A stretch of DNA of 64,000 bases, from NCBI RefSeq assembly GCF_003515705.1, contig NZ_QWEH01000002.1, positions 248,001-312,000 of the forward strand, in the 5' to 3' direction. Under the pieces are notes generated by a model. The model was not told the origin of the DNA and ran no database searches. It worked only from the letters and a program-made list of their open reading frames with translations. The position numbers were made by a program, and so were the translations under genes. Below, one piece after another: positions 62,722 to 64,000 of the stretch; position 1 is the stretch's first letter, and the number at the start of each line of letters is the position of its first letter. The stretch comes from Oceanobacillus profundus (GTDB lineage Bacteria; Bacillota; Bacilli; Bacillales; Amphibacillaceae).

Positions 62722-63459
62722 TTGGAGTTTCAAGCAATACAAAAGAAGAAAAAAATCTATCAAAATATTATTGATCAAATTAAACATTCCATTGCTGAAG
62801 GAACTATTCAGCCTGGCGATAAATTACCGTCAGAACGCGCACTTGCAACGATGTTTAAAGTGTCAAGAACCTCTGTAAAAGAGGCAATGACTGTTCTGGA
62901 ATCCTCTGGGATTATAACTGTCCGGCCAGGAGTAGGGATGTATGTGAACACGGAAGCTAATTACGGCACACTTCTTGAATTTTCCAACGTGATAGGTGAC
63001 AACCTATATGATTTTATGAATCTGATTGAATTGCGACAGACGATCGAAGGAGACGCTGCTTTTTATGCAGCGAAACGGATTACGAAGCCCCAAAAAGAAC
63101 GGTTGGAATCGGACTATGAAAATTTAGTAGTACTAAGTCTCGAAGGCAAGATTGCGATGAAAGAAGATTACCAATTCCATTATACAATTGTTGAAGCTGC
63201 AAATAATCCTGTCATGTTAGAGATTATTAAATTAGTAGCTGATAAGATTTTAATCCATTTACGTGAGAGCCGAGCGTACTCCATAACAGATGATTCATTA
63301 AATGCCCAGGTTATAGAAGAGCATAAGCAGATTTTTCGTGCAATTATAGAAGGAAGACCAGATGCAGCAAAAGAGGCGATGTGGAAGCATCACCAAGGCA
63401 TTAAATTGCGCCATCAGCAGTTTCGTATAAATTCAGGAGGGATACGGAATGATTCATGA
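62722..63459 (+). CDS. GntR family regulator, FCD type (second of two)
   Basis: A 245-residue FadR-like regulator: winged helix (LPSERALATMFKVSRTSVKEAM, in parts, residues 35-60), then an FCD domain with ELRQTIEGDAAFYAAKR, EDYQFHYTIVEAA and EEHKQIFRAI. It is related to the first GntR protein in layout but clearly different in sequence. TTG is the start, 8 bp from GGAGG. Its 3' end overlaps the GlcD-like gene by 11 bp, so it is coupled to it. In Bacillaceae such regulators (for example LutR) often control lactate or glycolate oxidation. Confidence 0.9.
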   Translation: MEFQAIQKKKKIYQNIIDQIKHSIAEGTIQPGDKLPSERALATMFKVSRTSVKEAMTVLESSGIITVRPGVGMYVNTEANYGTLLEFSNVIGDNLYDFMNLIELRQTIEGDAAFYAAKRITKPQKERLESDYENLVVLSLEGKIAMKEDYQFHYTIVEAANNPVMLEIIKLVADKILIHLRESRAYSITDDSLNAQVIEEHKQIFRAIIEGRPDAAKEAMWKHHQGIKLRHQQFRINSGGIRNDS

Positions 63460-64000
63460 CACAATCATCCAGTTGTTAAAAGAGATTATAAAGGATGAAA
63501 AGCGAATATTAACAGACAAAGTAGACTTATATAGTTATTCCTATGACTCCTCGTTTGGGGTATATCTCCCAGATGTAGTTGTTCAGCCAAAGGAGACAAA
63601 AGAAGTAGCTGAAATGATGAAGCTGGCAAATAAATACGAAATACCTGTCTACCCTCGTGGGCAGGGCACAAGTTTAAGCGGCGGTCCTTTACCAGTGAAA
63701 GGAGGGATTGTTTTTGATTTATCCAAATGGGATAACAAATTAATCATTGATGCTGAAGATATGGTAGCGGTTGTTTCACCAGGGGTTATAACGGCGGATA
63801 TTAATAATGCCGCAATGGAAGCAGGGATGATTTATCCGCCTGATCCGAGCAGCTCAAACGTTTCAACGATTGGTGGTAACTTAGCCGAAAATTCAGGTGG
63901 CCCGCGTGGGTTGAAATATGGCGTTACGAAAGATTATGTCATTGGATTGGAGGTTGTAACACCAGAGGGAGAGGTAATTCGTACAGGTGGAAGAACTGTT
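63449..64000 (+). CDS. FAD-linked oxidase, GlcD-like, 5' part
   Basis: Starts at ATG 63449, with AGGAGGG 6 bp upstream, and stays open to the window edge (184 codons). The FAD-binding (PCMH) domain is clear: VVQPKETKEVAEMMKLANKY, then YPRGQGTSLSGGPLPVKGG, and DPSSSNVSTIGGNLAENSGG with the pyrophosphate-binding loop. It is like GlcD, the FAD subunit of glycolate oxidase, and like D-lactate dehydrogenases of the same family. A GlcF-type iron-sulfur partner would be expected just beyond the window. It overlaps the second GntR gene by 11 bp. Confidence 0.88.
   Translation, partial: MIHDTIIQLLKEIIKDEKRILTDKVDLYSYSYDSSFGVYLPDVVVQPKETKEVAEMMKLANKYEIPVYPRGQGTSLSGGPLPVKGGIVFDLSKWDNKLIIDAEDMVAVVSPGVITADINNAAMEAGMIYPPDPSSSNVSTIGGNLAENSGGPRGLKYGVTKDYVIGLEVVTPEGEVIRTGGRTV

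Overview
The window is AT-rich chromosomal DNA from an endospore-forming, low-GC Gram-positive bacterium of the Bacillaceae. Gene content and order follow the Bacillus subtilis yis-yit-yja-yjb-yjc segment (yitS/T/U/V/W-like genes, yjzD, yjaV, med, fabHA, fabF, yjbA, trpS, yjbC, spx, mecA, coiA, pepF, roxS, yjbH, yjbI, yjbK, yjbM, nadK, yjbO, prpE, cotO, cotZ, yjcF/G/H). The departures from that order and the style of the repeats suggest an Oceanobacillus/Virgibacillus-like genus; that genus call is inference. I see no rRNA, tRNA, prophage, insertion sequence with transposase, or CRISPR array.

Layout. 1-5.8 kb: the recombination nuclease-helicase AddAB (addB is cut by the left edge). 5.9-8.8 kb: membrane proteins, one of them (DUF2157) frameshifted. 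8.8-16.5 kb: rocD, yisL, a membrane-anchored GH13 protein that has lost its catalytic residues, an SDR, DegV, YitT, a lipoprotein and a NifU-N protein. 16.7-21 kb: small proteins, a HAD phosphatase, an esterase, a SufT-like protein, UppP and YjzD. 21.3-25.3 kb: yjaV, med and a FapR-type fabH-fabF fatty-acid operon. 25.6-29.6 kb: yjbA, trpS with its T-box, a 52-bp tandem repeat array, and a NERD-domain gene.

29.9-41.4 kb: a DUF4015 protein, yjbC, glnK-amtB with a GlnR/TnrA box, spx, a DCC-family protein, mecA, a large acidic lipoprotein, coiA and pepF. 41.4-47.3 kb: the sRNA RoxS/RsaE under Rex/ResD-like sites, the Spx adaptor yjbH, a truncated globin, a CYTH protein, relQ, nadK, an RluD-family synthase and prpE. 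47.6-53.4 kb: mgtE, spore coat genes cotO and cotZ, a DUF421 protein and yjcF-G-H. 53.5-57 kb: a heterodimeric ABC exporter. 57.3-64 kb: an apparent hydroxy-acid use locus (LarA-like protein, TAXI-TRAP transporter, two FCD-type GntR regulators, and a GlcD-like FAD oxidase running off the right edge).

How the genes work together. Several stress and redox circuits are close by: Spx with its ClpXP adaptor YjbH, RoxS with Rex/ResD-like sites, RelQ alarmone synthesis and the globin. Competence is represented by MecA, CoiA and Med, with no ComZ found. Nitrogen control is represented by GlnK-AmtB. The right-hand locus combines uptake, a possible racemase, oxidation and two local regulators. Shared ACTTG/CAAGT half-sites lie before both the LarA-like gene and the transporter.

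The least explained items are the 52-bp tandem array, the dispersed element with a TTCGAC/GTCGAA hairpin, the GH13 pseudoenzyme, and a 40-codon TTG-start gene at 16923-17045.
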